Shown: positions 1 through 6,284 of the stretch, in pieces
Layout of the letters: the number at the start of each line of letters is the position of its first letter
Numbering within the stretch: the stretch's first letter is position 1
Assembly (NCBI GenBank): GCA_937931765.1
Contig: CALHAO010000355.1
Location: forward strand, 1 to 14,369
Source of the DNA: an uncultured Thiotrichaceae bacterium
Lineage (GTDB): Bacteria > Pseudomonadota > Gammaproteobacteria > Thiotrichales > Thiotrichaceae
Direction of reading: 5' to 3'
DNA length: 14,369 nt
Program-made: the position numbers and the translations under genes
The notes under the pieces: model-generated
What the model was told of the DNA's origin: nothing
Databases searched by the model: none
The model's input: the letters and a program-made list of their open reading frames with translations, nothing else

Positions 1-495
1 ATCAGCGGAACCATCATGCCCTAAAACACCAGGCAATAAACGCGAAACACTGTCAATCAGCACCATTGCACCCAATTCGCCACCACTCAACACGTAGTCA
101 CCAATTGAATATTCGGCATCGACTTCAAGCTGAATCACCCGCTCATCAATACCTTCATAGCGCCCGCACAACAGAATTAAATCTTTTTCTGCTGATAATT
201 TTTTAACTTTATCCTGAGATAACTGCTGCCCCTGGGGACTCAGATAAATCAGCCTGCCTTTATTAACGGATCTGACATCACGGATTGCTGCTAACAGGCA
301 ATCAGCCTTCATCACCATTCCCGGGCCACCGCCATAAGGGCGATCATCAACTGTCCGGTGAACGTCGCTTGAATAATCACGAGGATTAGTACACTTTACT
401 GATACCAGTCCTTTTTCTGAGGCCCGACGTACAACACCATTTTCGGTGACTGATGCAACCCACTCGGGAAACAAAGTAATTACGTCAAAGTGCAT
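1..495 (-). CDS. trmD: tRNA (guanine-N1)-methyltransferase TrmD, 3' part missing
   Basis: This gene encodes the SAM-dependent enzyme that methylates G37 (m1G37) next to the anticodon of a subset of tRNAs and so prevents +1 frameshifting. I read 165 residues from the ATG at 495 down to the window edge. E. coli TrmD is about 255 residues, so roughly the C-terminal third is outside the window. Visible family motifs are the N-terminal MHFDVITLFPEW, the DDRPYGGGPGMVMK segment, LSPQGQ, LCGRYEGIDERV and IGDYVLSGGE; the last three belong to the trefoil-knot SAM-binding core. The start lies 7 nt after the rimM stop, and a GAGGTG Shine-Dalgarno overlaps that stop, which points to translational coupling. 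It is the last visible gene of the rpsP-rimM-trmD operon. rplS would be expected next but is not in the window. The identification is secure. Confidence 0.97.
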   Translation of the reverse strand, partial: MHFDVITLFPEWVASVTENGVVRRASEKGLVSVKCTNPRDYSSDVHRTVDDRPYGGGPGMVMKADCLLAAIRDVRSVNKGRLIYLSPQGQQLSQDKVKKLSAEKDLILLCGRYEGIDERVIQLEVDAEYSIGDYVLSGGELGAMVLIDSVSRLLPGVLGHDGSAD

Positions 496-502
496 TCACA
501 CC

Positions 503-1015
503 TCAAAAATCCGGGTCCCAATCAACCTGAACTGTTCCTTCATCCAGATTAACCTGCTTTATGACATCGTTCATAAGCCAAGGTATCCAGCGTTCCCGAT
601 CACCTTTAACGACCATAACGTCATTAGCACCGGTTTCGAACAAATGAGATATTTCACCCAGTTGCTGCTGCCCGACAGTAACGACATTCAGGCCCATAAG
701 GTCAGACCAGTAAAATTCATCAGCTGATAACTCAGGCAAAGCATCACGAACAGTACCAATCAGCGTATCCTGTAAGGCTAATGCCTGATCACGATCAGCT
801 ATCCCTTCGATATTGGCAACAATGCCCTTACCCTGGCGCTGACCATTCAACAACTTAACTTTCCGCCATTCACCAGCCTGCTGTAAATACCAGTCCTTGT
901 AGGACAGAATGTCATCTTGTTGAGCTGTGTAGCTGTAAACTTTAACCCAGCCCTTAACACCGAACACACCGTTGACTTTCCCCAGTGTGATAATAGAGTT
1001 GTTGTCAGGCTGCAT
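503..1015 (-). CDS. rimM: 16S rRNA processing / 30S maturation factor RimM
   Basis: RimM is a cytoplasmic assembly factor for the head of the 30S subunit that binds ribosomal protein S19. The 170-residue product has the usual family length. The N-terminal RimM beta-barrel (about residues 8-92) begins with LGKVNGVFGVKGWVKV. The C-terminal PRC-barrel (about 98-170) carries the conserved GANDVMVV and a WIPW segment matching the family's IPW/IPF motif. The ATG at 1015 is 11 nt after the rpsP stop. The spacer is A/T-rich with no good Shine-Dalgarno, so translation probably depends on coupling to rpsP. No better start is visible, because an in-frame stop lies directly upstream. It sits between rpsP and trmD, the standard gammaproteobacterial order. 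Confidence 0.97.
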   Translation of the reverse strand: MQPDNNSIITLGKVNGVFGVKGWVKVYSYTAQQDDILSYKDWYLQQAGEWRKVKLLNGQRQGKGIVANIEGIADRDQALALQDTLIGTVRDALPELSADEFYWSDLMGLNVVTVGQQQLGEISHLFETGANDVMVVKGDRERWIPWLMNDVIKQVNLDEGTVQVDWDPDF

Positions 1016-1026
1016 ATTTTTACAAC

Positions 1027-1281
1027 TTAAGCTGCAGCTGCCTTAGCGGCATTGTCCAGCAATTTAGCAACACGGTCGCTAGGCTGTGCACCTTGTGCTT
1101 TCCAATGTGCAATGCGATCATCTTCAAGGTGCAAACGCACTTCCTGACCACGAGCCATAGGATTAAAATATCCGAGGCGCTCGATATAGCCACTATCACG
1201 AGGCTTGCGCTTATCGGTTACAACAATATTGTAGAACGGGCGTTTCTTTGAACCACCACGAGCCAAGCGAATAACTACCAT
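1027..1281 (-). CDS. rpsP: 30S ribosomal protein S16
   Basis: This is a small-subunit ribosomal protein that binds 16S rRNA early in 30S assembly. The 84-residue product begins with MVVIRLARGGSKKRPFYNIVV, preceded and followed by no extra domain, and contains the diagnostic segments RDSGYIERLGYFNP and a C-terminal helix with a short Ala-rich tail. Length is normal for the family (about 80-90). An AAGG sequence 10 nt before the ATG is a plausible ribosome-binding site. It is the first gene of the operon with rimM and trmD, and a promoter candidate lies about 70-100 nt upstream at 1351-1378. In E. coli, ffh lies just upstream of this operon. Here five exported-protein genes intervene. Confidence 0.98.
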   Translation of the reverse strand: MVVIRLARGGSKKRPFYNIVVTDKRKPRDSGYIERLGYFNPMARGQEVRLHLEDDRIAHWKAQGAQPSDRVAKLLDNAAKAAAA

Positions 1282-1318
1282 AACTCAAGAACCTTAAAAT
1301 AGATTTAGATTGCCAGTC

Positions 1319-1335
1319 AGCAGAGTAGCTCTGCT
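1319..1335 (-). other. Perfect hairpin in the rpsP leader
   Basis: A 7-bp perfect inverted repeat (AGCAGAG / CTCTGCT) with a 3-nt loop falls between the proposed transcription start and the rpsP ribosome-binding site. No T-run follows it on the minus strand, so it is not a standard terminator. It could affect leader stability or operon control. Its function is unknown. Confidence 0.45.
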
Positions 1336-1350
1336 AAAAGTAAACGCGCA

Positions 1351-1378
1351 ATTGTACGGTTTTCTCAGAAAAAGTGAA
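1351..1378 (-). promoter_or_regulatory. Candidate sigma70 promoter of rpsP operon
   Basis: On the minus strand a TACAAT -10 box (1356-1351) lies 16 nt after a TTCACT -35-like box (1378-1373). Five of six and four of six positions match the consensus. Transcription would start near 1344, giving a leader of about 60 nt before rpsP. The -35 box and spacer lie inside an 8-bp inverted repeat (1361-1368 with 1386-1393). This is sequence matching only. Confidence 0.5.
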
Positions 1379-1393
1379 GCATCATCTGAGAAA
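1361..1393. repeat. 8-bp inverted repeat in rpsP promoter region
   Basis: TTTCTCAG at 1361-1368 is the exact reverse complement of CTGAGAAA at 1386-1393, with a 17-nt spacer. It overlaps the proposed -35 region and spacer of the rpsP promoter. It could be an operator or the remains of a terminator of the upstream gene, but no T-run follows on either strand. Confidence 0.35.
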
Positions 1394-1486
1394 TTTATCA
1401 AAACTCTTACAAAATAAAGACTTAAAAACCAAAAGAGCCACTGAGTTTCTACCCAAAGGCCCTTTCAACACACCAGCCAACCCAGT

Positions 1487-2572
1487 TTAGCGGGCTGAAG
1501 CTATCCATTGTTGATTCCTATTTGGCAAATAACGGTAATGCCCGGTGATCGGCATTGAGAACAGAACGTCCTCCATCCGGTCACCATTGGCGATATTATG
1601 CACAATCATGTACCGATTGGGATCTACAGGCGAACGCCGGTTAACTACCAAACCAATATGATTCTGCCCGCCATTTCTCAAATCCCAGGTCACCAGATCA
1701 CCAGGACGGTAATCGGCGGGATTATTAGTCACAGGAAGACGGCGGCCATGACGTGAGAAAAATACTTTCAGATTATGCACCCGCCGATGATCAATATTAG
1801 GATCAGGCGAGGACAAACCCCACTTAGACAGGTTCGGATAAGCATGGAAAGCACGTGACATATCCTCGTGAACCAGGCGCTGCAAATCAATACCTAAACG
1901 ACGGTACGAACGAATAACGGTATCTGTACAAACACCAATATTCGCCGGGACATCACCCATAGGGTAAGAAATTGGAATATATCGCCCATCATACCTGACA
2001 CGCTGATAAGTGCGGGCGATCGCTGCTTGCGACAAGTTTTCAGCCAAATTCACATTTGAGCGGCGCTGGCGGACAACACCTCTGGAGGCATATTGATTTT
2101 GCTTTTGAACTTGCCGCCGCTGAACAGGTTGTTGACGTTTTTGACGTTGCTGACGAGCCTGATTTTGTATAAATTGACCTGGCAGACCATAATGCGGCAA
2201 CTTTGCTGGCTGAACAGGCGCTGACCGGGTGTAAGTTTTTTTACTTTGAGCATTCGTATTGACGCTGGCCCTATTCTTCCGGGCATTTTGGCTCTTCTGA
2301 GCATTTTGGCGTTGCGTCATCCATTGCTGGTTATACCACATACGCTTCTTATCGTATGCCGCATGATGCTCATCCTTAGCACCCACCTTTTTATTAATAA
2401 CTACCACTTCTTTTTTAACTACAGGAGCAGCCTTTTCATTTACTTTAGAAGCAGCTATGGGCTTAACAGCATTATTACTGCAACCAGACAGTGCTCCTGA
2501 CATCACGACTGAGGCTGTCAGAAAAAAAACAGCGTATCCATTATTTTTGTTCATCTTTAAAAATCCAAGCAT
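1487..2572 (-). CDS. DUF1287 lipoprotein with predicted papain-like (NlpC/P60-type) domain
   Basis: This is a predicted lipoprotein of 361 residues with three parts. A signal sequence has the lipobox LSGC (lipidated Cys31). A long basic Gln/Arg/Asn-rich linker covers about residues 60-185. A C-terminal domain (about 190-350) resembles DUF1287 proteins such as E. coli YijF. Recognisable family stretches are YPMGDVPANIGVCTD, YRRLGIDL, the HEDM segment, NIDHRRV, NPADYRPGDLVTW, NHIGLVV, the VHNI segment and PITGHYRYLP. By analogy with NlpC/P60-like folds, Cys215 with His305, and possibly His325, could form a catalytic centre. The substrate is unknown; peptidoglycan is only a guess. The start at 2572 is chosen because GAGGT lies 5 nt upstream; an ATG at 2554 is the alternative. 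DUF1287 proteins usually have a short N-terminus, so the linker is odd. It is the gene closest to the rpsP operon and reads in the same direction. Confidence 0.85.
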   Translation of the reverse strand: MLGFLKMNKNNGYAVFFLTASVVMSGALSGCSNNAVKPIAASKVNEKAAPVVKKEVVVINKKVGAKDEHHAAYDKKRMWYNQQWMTQRQNAQKSQNARKNRASVNTNAQSKKTYTRSAPVQPAKLPHYGLPGQFIQNQARQQRQKRQQPVQRRQVQKQNQYASRGVVRQRRSNVNLAENLSQAAIARTYQRVRYDGRYIPISYPMGDVPANIGVCTDTVIRSYRRLGIDLQRLVHEDMSRAFHAYPNLSKWGLSSPDPNIDHRRVHNLKVFFSRHGRRLPVTNNPADYRPGDLVTWDLRNGGQNHIGLVVNRRSPVDPNRYMIVHNIANGDRMEDVLFSMPITGHYRYLPNRNQQWIASAR

Positions 2573-2635
2573 CGCCTACCTCATCCAAATCCTGGTATCA
2601 AAATGAGCACTGCAGAACCAGTACCAGCGAAGTTG

Positions 2636-2663
2636 AATGTAGCACTATTTACGGTAAAAACAA
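2636..2663 (-). promoter_or_regulatory. Weak promoter candidate for the DUF1287 lipoprotein gene
   Basis: On the minus strand TTGTTT (2663-2658) and TACATT (2641-2636) are 16 nt apart, about 65 nt upstream of the ATG at 2572. Both boxes match the sigma70 consensus only partly. No terminator is evident after the upstream small lipoprotein gene, so read-through is also possible. Confidence 0.3.
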
Positions 2664-2735
2664 CGGATATCACACAATAAATCAGCAACTACATCAAAAC
2701 TTCACCAATACAGGCCTAATCAATCAAATTTCAGC

Positions 2736-3095
2736 TTATTGCTGGTAATACTGCCTTAGATCGGAAGCAATTGGAATGGAGCCACGGTAATTACCCTTAG
2801 CCTTAACAGGGGGCATATAAACTGGCTTAGGCGCAACCGGTCTTGGCTTATGAACCACGACCGGAGCAGGTCTTGGTTTAACCACTGGCACTGGCCTTGC
2901 TACCGGCAATGGCGCTGGCCTTATAGGAGCAGGCTGAACATAAGGCTTCGGTGCTGGCATAACAACAGGCTGTTCTATAACGGTTGGTGTCGGAGCCATG
3001 ACAATTGGCTCAGGTGCCACTTGCTGGTGACTACAAGCTGATACAACAACAGATGTTGCAACAACCAAGAAAATACCTTGAATATTTACTTTCAT
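2736..3095 (-). CDS. Small Pro-rich lipoprotein with C-terminal KAKGxYRG tail
   Basis: I do not recognise a named family. The 119-residue product has a signal sequence with lipobox VSAC (lipidated Cys21). A Pro/Val/Ala/Arg-rich middle (about residues 27-95) is built of irregular PAP, RPAP and KPRP units and is probably extended and unstructured, as in wall-spanning spacers. The C-terminal tail of about 22 residues starts at VKAKGNYRG and ends RQYYQQ. That tail resembles the ends of the two His/Cys-repeat lipoproteins encoded at 3288-4055 and 5637-6284. This gene lacks the His/Cys module, so the three share only a lipoprotein signal, a Pro-rich spacer and the tail. A perfect TATAAT lies about 25 nt upstream of the ATG. 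The ribosome-binding site is weak (GTGGA). Location at the envelope is well supported; function is not known. Confidence 0.8.
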   Translation of the reverse strand: MKVNIQGIFLVVATSVVVSACSHQQVAPEPIVMAPTPTVIEQPVVMPAPKPYVQPAPIRPAPLPVARPVPVVKPRPAPVVVHKPRPVAPKPVYMPPVKAKGNYRGSIPIASDLRQYYQQ

Positions 3096-3119
3096 TTTTG
3101 GTGTCCACTTATTGTGATT

Positions 3120-3125
3120 ATTATA
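3120..3125 (-). promoter_or_regulatory. -10 box TATAAT upstream of small lipoprotein gene
   Basis: A perfect TATAAT on the minus strand (3125-3120) sits about 25 nt from the start codon at 3095. The -35 region is poor: TTCTTA at 16-nt spacing, or TTGATA at a too-long 22 nt. The gene upstream ends in a strong terminator, so an own promoter is needed here. Confidence 0.45.
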
Positions 3126-3211
3126 GGAATTTATTGCACCATAAGAATATCAAGTGTTTTCCTAACGGCAGCTTAACTTAATCCACACCCAAGTTTGACA
3201 CACTGATAAAC

Positions 3212-3248
3212 AAAAAAAGGCCGGTATCAACTTAATGATACCGGCCTT
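3212..3248 (-). terminator. Strong intrinsic terminator after His/Cys-repeat lipoprotein gene
   Basis: A perfect 13-bp GC-rich stem (AAGGCCGGTATCA paired with its complement) with a 6-nt loop is followed on the minus strand by seven T residues. It begins 40 nt after the stop codon at 3288. It separates the three-repeat lipoprotein gene from the small lipoprotein gene. Confidence 0.93.
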
Positions 3249-3287
3249 CTTACTAACGCTAATCAGTCAGGAATATTCCTGCATAAA

Positions 3288-4055
3288 TCAGTTCTGGTAC
3301 TGCTGCATCACACCATCAATCTTGATAGGACCTCTGTAAGTACCCTTTGCCTTCACTTTAGGCATAACAGGCACAACCTGCTGGTATTGTCTGCGAGGTG
3401 CTTGCGCCTGAGGACGACGACAGGAGTAACGATGCGAATGAGCACCACCACGAGCCGTTGGGTGATTATGCCTTACTGAAGTAGTACAGCCCGGAATAGC
3501 TGGGTGGAAGTGACCACTTTGAACACGACGCTGCGGCTGTGGCTGCGGCTGACGTGGAGCCTGACGAGCTGGCTTACGGCAAGAATAGCGATGAGCATGT
3601 GCACGGTTGCCATTCGGGTGAACGTGACGCACTGAATTTGTGCAGTTAGGAATGGCAGGATGCGTATGCGCATTCGGATCTACACGAGGAGCCGGTGCCG
3701 GACGAGGAGCCGGTGCCGGACGAGGAGCTGCACGACGTGGTGCTGCTTTTTTGCAACCGTACTTGTGAGAATGACGCCCACCTTGTGGATGCGGGTGATT
3801 ATGCTTGATTGAATTAGTACAACCCCGAATCGCAGGATGCGCATGCAGGTTACCACCACGTGGAGCAGCTGGCCGAGCCGGACGCGCTGGGCGCTTACAC
3901 TTACTGCAATCAACAACCGTCTTAACCACAGGAGCCGCCGCTGCAGGGGCTACTTGCTGAGCCACCTGCTGGCCTACCATTTGCTGGCTACAGCCAGATG
4001 CCAACAAACCAGCAGCAACTACTGCTGCAAGCGTCAGTTGAGTTTTCATTTTCAT
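3288..4055 (-). CDS. Lipoprotein with three His/Cys repeats and KAKGxYRG tail
   Basis: I do not recognise the family. The 255-residue product has a lipoprotein signal (lipobox ASGC, lipidated Cys22). A CxxC pair follows (Cys50, Cys53). Three copies of a 30-31-residue module lie at 71-101, 130-159 and 182-212, separated by Pro/Ala/Arg/Gln-rich spacers. The module consensus is HxHP-x4-C-x5-HxH-x(6-7)-HxH-x3-C, with HPAI, SVRH and YxC well kept. The repeats hold 19 histidines and 6 cysteines. The tail (about 233-255) is KVKAKGTYRGPI then IDGVMQQYQN. Clustered HxH pairs suggest divalent-metal binding, and paired cysteines could form disulfides in the periplasm; both are inference. A paralog with two modules is at 5637-6284, and the start regions and signal sequences of the two are nearly the same. 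An ATG at 4049 is an alternative start, two codons later. A strong terminator follows. Confidence 0.85.
   Translation of the reverse strand: MKMKTQLTLAAVVAAGLLASGCSQQMVGQQVAQQVAPAAAAPVVKTVVDCSKCKRPARPARPAAPRGGNLHAHPAIRGCTNSIKHNHPHPQGGRHSHKYGCKKAAPRRAAPRPAPAPRPAPAPRVDPNAHTHPAIPNCTNSVRHVHPNGNRAHAHRYSCRKPARQAPRQPQPQPQRRVQSGHFHPAIPGCTTSVRHNHPTARGGAHSHRYSCRRPQAQAPRRQYQQVVPVMPKVKAKGTYRGPIKIDGVMQQYQN
3685..3720. repeat. Two tandem 18-bp copies in the Pro-rich spacer
   Basis: Two exact 18-bp units (3685-3702, 3703-3720) are followed by the first 8 bases of a third. They encode repeated APRPAP in the spacer between the first and second His/Cys modules. Exact DNA identity points to recent slippage or duplication. 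Confidence 0.9.
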
Positions 4056-4187
4056 AGTCTATAGGTCTCTTTCGTTATTAAAGGAAAAGCACTCTCAAGT
4101 ATAGTCAACATATCTAGTCTTTACTAAATTGAAAGTGGTTCAACCCATCATATTTACGCACGCACCAAAAATAAAGCCGAACGGTCG

Positions 4188-5429
4188 TTAATATGTTGGG
4201 CAGGTTGCCTTGTAGGGAGTCTTCACTACTCCCCACCGATACTGTAACGGAGCATGCGGATCAGAGACCAAATGACCTCCTTCCAAATTTTTCCGCAGCT
4301 CGCGTAACGGCATATATAATTCTTCACCCAAGGTCATCTGCACCATGCAGAAATCGTTCAGGTGCTTCAACTCACCTACTGGCGGTTCATCAATCGCGAA
4401 CACAGCTTTTGCCCACCTTGCCGGACGAGAACGCGGGTCAAACCGGCCCACTCTGTCTAAATGGCTACGGATGGAGCTAAAAAACAATCCCAGCCGCTTA
4501 TCTCTACCAGGCGTTGAGTAACCATCATACTCCTGACGATTCATACAACTGCGCCCTGTCTTCTTGCGAATTTCCTGCAAATGCCACAAAGCATCATACA
4601 CATATACACTCCGGTCATTAGCATACATGCACAGCGCCAACAATAAACGTGTTGTTTTTTCATCAGGACGCTCTGCCCGTTTACCCAGCTTCTTTGCAAT
4701 CACGTCAGTAAAAGCAACGTAATCAAACTTAAGATCTCTGGCTAAGTGGAATTGCTCTTCACTATAACCGGGCTGGCTTTTGGCTGACTTACGGATATTT
4801 TGTGGCTGTTTAAAACGGCGATAACCATCCCGCATCTTTTTATCATCAGGAACATAAAATGGAAAAGAAGGGGTTCGCAACAAAAAACGTGCGATTTTTG
4901 GCGTGGTAGATGCCATGACTTCAGCAATACCTGTCTCCGTTATCTCAACTATCTGGTATGAATGCACGCCTGGCGCAACATAAACATCACCCGGTTTTAT
5001 GTCACTCAAAGCAACAGGGTAAGTGTCATTACGTAACGATGTTGTACTGGTCACATCAGCAATATAATCCAGAAATTTCCTAACCCTCACGCCAACTGGT
5101 AACTTATCCCAACTTTTCATCTGGTTAGAAATCGTCTTTCCAGGCTTCATCTGATTATTGACGACAAAAGGTAGCTTATTTTCAAAAGCAAAAATCAACC
5201 TCATCGCATACGAAGCATCAGCACAGTCATTCTCATATTTATAATAGATAGGCTTCGCAGGGTTCATAAATATGTCGTCCGTCCACTGCGTTTTCACCCA
5301 ATGACGGTAGCGATTTTCCCAGTTATTATCCCAGACATTTTCATCCACCCACACTGCGGCTGAGGCAGATCCAAAGGGAAAAATAAGCAATAAAATAACG
5401 AGCAACGACGACAGATTAAATTTATTCAT
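4188..5429 (-). CDS. Secreted protein with possible Cys/His catalytic pair, family not recognised
   Basis: This is an exported protein of 413 residues. A typical signal peptide (hydrophobic residues 8-20, then SASAA) should be cleaved near residue 24 by signal peptidase I; there is no lipobox. I do not recognise a named family. About residues 60-160 contain NDCADASYAMR (Cys69) and, later, KPGDVYVAPGVHSYQIVEI (His156). This order, a Cys at the start of a helix then a His in a beta strand after a PGDV segment, is what papain-like NlpC/P60 or transglutaminase folds show, so a Cys69-His156 pair is proposed. The C-terminal half (about 225-413) is charged and helical in appearance, rich in Arg and Asp, with Cys267, Cys295, Cys361 and Cys410. 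No ribosome-binding site of normal strength is visible. It lies between the two His/Cys-repeat lipoprotein genes, but each neighbour is separated by noncoding DNA. Enzymatic activity is inference. Confidence 0.75.
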   Translation of the reverse strand: MNKFNLSSLLVILLLIFPFGSASAAVWVDENVWDNNWENRYRHWVKTQWTDDIFMNPAKPIYYKYENDCADASYAMRLIFAFENKLPFVVNNQMKPGKTISNQMKSWDKLPVGVRVRKFLDYIADVTSTTSLRNDTYPVALSDIKPGDVYVAPGVHSYQIVEITETGIAEVMASTTPKIARFLLRTPSFPFYVPDDKKMRDGYRRFKQPQNIRKSAKSQPGYSEEQFHLARDLKFDYVAFTDVIAKKLGKRAERPDEKTTRLLLALCMYANDRSVYVYDALWHLQEIRKKTGRSCMNRQEYDGYSTPGRDKRLGLFFSSIRSHLDRVGRFDPRSRPARWAKAVFAIDEPPVGELKHLNDFCMVQMTLGEELYMPLRELRKNLEGGHLVSDPHAPLQYRWGVVKTPYKATCPTY

Positions 5430-5487
5430 AGAGACCGGCTTTTAATTTATGGTAACAAAACAACTCAAACGTTGAGAATAAGACACA

Positions 5488-5505
5488 AAACTCGCATCCG
5501 AGTTT
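5488..5505. other. Perfect 7-bp hairpin upstream of the secreted-protein gene
   Basis: AAACTCG and CGAGTTT flank a 4-nt loop, between the 5551-5588 terminator and the start codon at 5429. A second small dyad (CTCAA/TTGAG) lies at 5464-5476. I found no convincing promoter boxes in this gap. These may be operator or leader structures. Confidence 0.3.
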
Positions 5506-5550
5506 ACTGTAAAATGCCCAATTGCACAGAAAAAAACAACAAATACACAC

Positions 5551-5588
5551 AAAAAAGCCCAACATTAACAAATAATGTCGGGCTTTTT
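5551..5588 (-). terminator. Intrinsic terminator after two-repeat His/Cys lipoprotein gene
   Basis: On the minus strand GCCCGACATTA pairs with TAATGTTGGGC (one G-U pair), with a 5-nt loop and six T residues after the stem. It starts 49 nt after the stop of the gene ending at 5637. It resembles in placement the terminator after the paralog at 3288. Confidence 0.9.
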
Positions 5589-5636
5589 ACAACATTTACC
5601 CAAAACTACTCCGAAGAATAGCTTGAAAAACATCGA

Positions 5637-6284
5637 TTAGTTCTGGTACTGCTGCATCACACCATCGATCTGGATAGGGCCTCTGTAAGTACCTTTTGCC
5701 TTAACTTTAGGCATTACAGGCATTGCTGGCATTACCGGGCGCATTACTGGACGCTGGATCGGACGTTGAACTGGGCGCTGCACCGGACGTTGAACTGGGC
5801 GCTGCACTGCTGGCTTGCGACAAGAATAACGGTGAGAGTGAGCACTACGACCATTCGGATGTACGTGACGAACTGAATTAGTACAGTTAGGAATAGCCGG
5901 GTGAGTGTGCGCATCAGGATTTACAACAGGACGTGGTGCCGGAGCTGGTGCTGGCATTGGTGCCGGACGTGGTGCTGGTGCAGCTTTCTTACAGCTATAA
6001 GCATGTGTATGACGACCACCTTTAGGATGCGGGTGATTATGCTTAACTGAATCAGTACAGTTAGGAATAGCAGGATGTGCATGCATATTGCCACGCATCA
6101 CTGGCTTAGGAGCAGCCGGTGCTGGCTTCTTACACGAAGAACAATCAACCACTGTTCTCTGAATAGGCTCTGGAGTTACTACTTCTGCTACAGCCTGTTG
6201 AGCAACCATTTGCTGGCTACAACCTGATGCCAACAATCCCGCAGCAATAACCGATGCAAGTGTTAGTTGAGTCTTAATTTTCAT
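5637..6284 (-). CDS. Lipoprotein with two His/Cys repeats and KAKGxYRG tail
   Basis: This is a paralog of the protein encoded at 3288-4055, 215 residues long. It has a lipoprotein signal with lipobox ASGC (Cys22) and a CxxC (Cys48, Cys51). Two His/Cys modules lie at 68-98 (7 His, 2 Cys) and 126-155 (6 His, 2 Cys). They are joined by a Pro/Ala spacer and followed by tandem PVQR units (about 163-178). The C-terminal 27 residues match the paralog except for Gln205 in place of Lys. Where the paralog has a third module, this protein has the PVQR array, so a module was gained or lost after duplication. Role unknown; metal binding in the periplasm is inferred from the HxH pairs. The upstream 45 nt resemble those of the paralog. 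A terminator follows. Confidence 0.85.
   Translation of the reverse strand: MKIKTQLTLASVIAAGLLASGCSQQMVAQQAVAEVVTPEPIQRTVVDCSSCKKPAPAAPKPVMRGNMHAHPAIPNCTDSVKHNHPHPKGGRHTHAYSCKKAAPAPRPAPMPAPAPAPRPVVNPDAHTHPAIPNCTNSVRHVHPNGRSAHSHRYSCRKPAVQRPVQRPVQRPVQRPIQRPVMRPVMPAMPVMPKVKAKGTYRGPIQIDGVMQQYQN
5761..5808. repeat. Tandem 24-bp duplication encoding PVQR units
   Basis: Two 24-bp copies (5761-5784 and 5785-5808) differ only at the last base. They encode repeated PVQR in the spacer of the two-repeat lipoprotein. A more diverged related unit precedes at about 5740-5760. This indicates recent in-frame expansion. Confidence 0.9.

Noticed and set aside
3288..4055. CRISPR-like or noncoding repeat array
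   Set aside because: The repeats follow a protein reading frame with conserved residues and variable third bases, and their spacing varies. They are protein modules.
3837..4064. Antisense open frames over the Pro/Ala-rich and His-rich genes
   Set aside because: Low-complexity GC-rich codons give long open frames on the other strand. None has a domain or a plausible start signal.
1487..6284. Lipoprotein block as an insertion sequence, integron or prophage cargo
   Set aside because: I found no transposase or integrase gene, no terminal inverted repeats, no tRNA or attachment-site-like repeats at the edges, and base use looks like that of the neighbours.
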